Source: Acidobacteriota bacterium
GTDB taxonomy: Bacteria; Acidobacteriota; Blastocatellia; Pyrinomonadales; Pyrinomonadaceae
DNA length: 64,000 nucleotides
Direction of reading: 5' to 3'
Assembly (NCBI GenBank): GCA_003697135.1
Contig: RFGC01000035.1
Span: 310,001 to 374,000, forward strand
In this document: positions 62,916 to 64,000 of the stretch, in pieces
Numbering within the stretch: position 1 is the stretch's first letter
Layout: every line of letters starts with the position of its first letter
The notes under the pieces: model-generated
The model's database searches: none
What the model saw: only the letters and a program-made list of their open reading frames with translations
What the model was told of the DNA's origin: nothing
Made by a program: the position numbers and the translations under genes

Positions 62916-63845
62916 TTAGTAAGCTTCTCTGTATTTCTTACGTAGATAAAATCCGATGACGTTGAAAATTAAGGTCATCAAGAAAAGCGTTAATCCCGCC
63001 GCGAAAATTGACTGATAGCCGATGCTTCCATGTGGCAGATCGCCAAGACTAACCTGCACGATGAAAGCCGTAATCGTTGCCGCAGGCTCTCTAGGATCAA
63101 TCGTCAAATTAGGTTGCATTCCTGCGGCAATTGCCACAATCATCGTTTCACCTAAAGCCCTGGAAACCGCCAAAATATAAGAAGCTATTATCCCAGAAAG
63201 AGCGGCTGGATAAACGACTTTAATGGCAGTTATGATTTTGTTTGCTCCCAAAGCATAAGCACTTTCCCTAAGCGACATCGGAACAGCACGCATCGCATCT
63301 TCACTCAGCGAACTCACGTAAGGAATTATCATGATGCCCATGACTATCCCGGCACTCAGCATGTTGAAAGTGGGTAGCTCAGGAATGAATTTCTGCAATA
63401 GCGGCGCAACAAATAGCAATGCAAAGTATCCGTAAACAACCGTAGGTATTGCACTAAGAAGTTCCAAAATCGGCTTAAGAGATTCTCTCACAACTCTCGG
63501 CGCAAATTCACTCAAGTAAATCGCTACAACCGAGCCTATGGGCAAAGCAACAGCTAAAGCTATTGCCGTTGTGACAAGCGTTCCCGTAACAAGCGGTAGA
63601 ATTCCAAATCTAGGTGGATAAAATAATGGTGTCCATAGCGTATCGGTTAGAAACTCAATCAAAGAAACATGACTAAAAAAGGTCAGCGATTCATAAACAA
63701 GCGTGCCGAAAATGCCAAGAGTAATGATTATTGAAAAGAAAGCCGCAAGAAAAAGCAAAGATTCAATGATTCGTTCTTTTATTCGAGTGAGTTGCTCTGA
63801 ATCCCAGAATTCGCTTGATTTAGTTCTCTCTATGGCCGGGTCCAT
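62916..63845 (-). CDS. pstC: Phosphate ABC transporter permease PstC
   Basis: 309 residues, about six membrane helices. Permease motifs: PIGSVVAIYLSEFAPRVVRE, PTVVYGYFALLF, and the EAA loop EDAMRAVPMSLRESAYALGANKIITAIKV. SRALGETMIVAIAAG is typical of PstC. It forms the channel with PstA. It is 63 bases downstream of the partial gene at the window edge. Confidence 0.96.
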   Translation of the reverse strand: MDPAIERTKSSEFWDSEQLTRIKERIIESLLFLAAFFSIIITLGIFGTLVYESLTFFSHVSLIEFLTDTLWTPLFYPPRFGILPLVTGTLVTTAIALAVALPIGSVVAIYLSEFAPRVVRESLKPILELLSAIPTVVYGYFALLFVAPLLQKFIPELPTFNMLSAGIVMGIMIIPYVSSLSEDAMRAVPMSLRESAYALGANKIITAIKVVYPAALSGIIASYILAVSRALGETMIVAIAAGMQPNLTIDPREPAATITAFIVQVSLGDLPHGSIGYQSIFAAGLTLFLMTLIFNVIGFYLRKKYREAY

Positions 63846-63908
63846 AGTGCTTTCAAAACCTCTTACAGTTCATTGTTTAACCGGCATTCGTTTTCGCTAC
63901 CCAAAGAA

Positions 63909-64000
63909 TTAAGATTTCGGTTCACGATTCATTATCTCTTCAACGCTTAATCCAACTTCTGGAATACCGCCAAATGCTGTGCCAGCTTGCATTTTTTGAA
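63909..64000 (-). CDS. C-terminal end of a gene upstream of pstC, probably pstS (partial)
   Basis: The frame is open from the window edge to the TAA at 63909-63911 and encodes about 30 residues, ending FGGIPEVGLSVEEIMNREPKS. The position directly before pstC suggests the periplasmic phosphate-binding protein PstS, but the tail alone does not identify it. Confidence 0.5.
   Translation of the reverse strand, partial: QKMQAGTAFGGIPEVGLSVEEIMNREPKS

Noticed and set aside
1-64000. Mobile elements or phage remnants
   Set aside because: No transposase, integrase or phage gene was recognised, and no terminal repeats flank the rhodopsin cassette.

Overview
This is an AT-rich bacterial chromosome segment, densely packed with genes on both strands. 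It has one tRNA, no rRNA, and no insertion sequence, phage gene or CRISPR array that I could see. The organism is most likely an acidobacterium (Acidobacteriota, perhaps Blastocatellia-like). Supporting signs are two proteins of the acidobacterial VWFA-related family (positions 1-138 and 36192-37337), a FecR protein with Trp-rich repeats (37492-39516), a small MM0924-like protein (51380-51595), and the mix of c-di-GMP, FHA-domain and secreted proteins. The assignment is by protein resemblance only.

Layout. 1-13.7 kb: transglutaminase-like membrane protein, a PAS/GGDEF/EAL sensor, a LolA-like secreted protein, a PpiD/SurA-type foldase, TerC, a FecR protein, and a CDF metal transporter translationally coupled to a LarA-type protein. 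13.7-21.8 kb: dienelactone hydrolase, a small conserved protein, an ABC transporter with three FHA domains, a TlpA-like thioredoxin, an orphan sugar/nucleoside-type ABC ATPase and an NtrC-type regulator. 21.8-24.9 kb: a light-driven pump locus made of a rhodopsin, lycopene cyclase (crtY) and a retinal-forming beta-carotene cleavage enzyme (blh). 25-36 kb: housekeeping genes (rsmD, typA, recA, miaA, hfq, rlmI-like, ctpA, a glycosyltransferase, pdxJ, coaD). 36-43.4 kb: VWFA-related and FecR proteins, an SLC13 transporter and an HD-GYP protein. 43.4-46.7 kb: rsmG, two phasin-like genes with phaR (polyhydroxyalkanoate granules), and folA. 46.8-56.5 kb: an FHA-membrane-protease protein coupled to psuG, a 2Fe-2S protein of unusual architecture, accC, a small lipid/membrane operon, greA, tryptophan 2,3-dioxygenase and a cold-shock gene. 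56.5-64 kb: clpX-clpP-tig, tRNA-Leu(UAG), then phoU-pstB-pstA-pstC and the tail of the next gene, probably pstS.

The most notable item is the rhodopsin locus. The rhodopsin has Asp116-Thr120-Lys127 in helix C, the DTK pattern known from Exiguobacterium sibiricum rhodopsin rather than the usual DTE/DTD of proteorhodopsins. The two genes that turn lycopene into retinal follow on the same strand, separated from the rhodopsin by a perfect 13-bp stem-loop. The lycopene pathway itself (crtE, crtB, crtI) is not in the window.

A second theme is gene starts. Several genes (tgpA-like, the 13690 gene, the NtrC-type regulator, the rlmI-like gene, ctpA, phaR, folA) have a good -10 box only 5-11 bases before the start codon, which suggests leaderless transcripts. 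Other genes have conventional promoters (phasin, HD-GYP, cspA) or strong Shine-Dalgarno sites. Coordinates follow the start I judged best, which is shorter than the longest open frame for larA, recA, ctpA, the FecR/DUF6600-like protein, rsmG, the second phasin, greA, tig, pstB and two small proteins.
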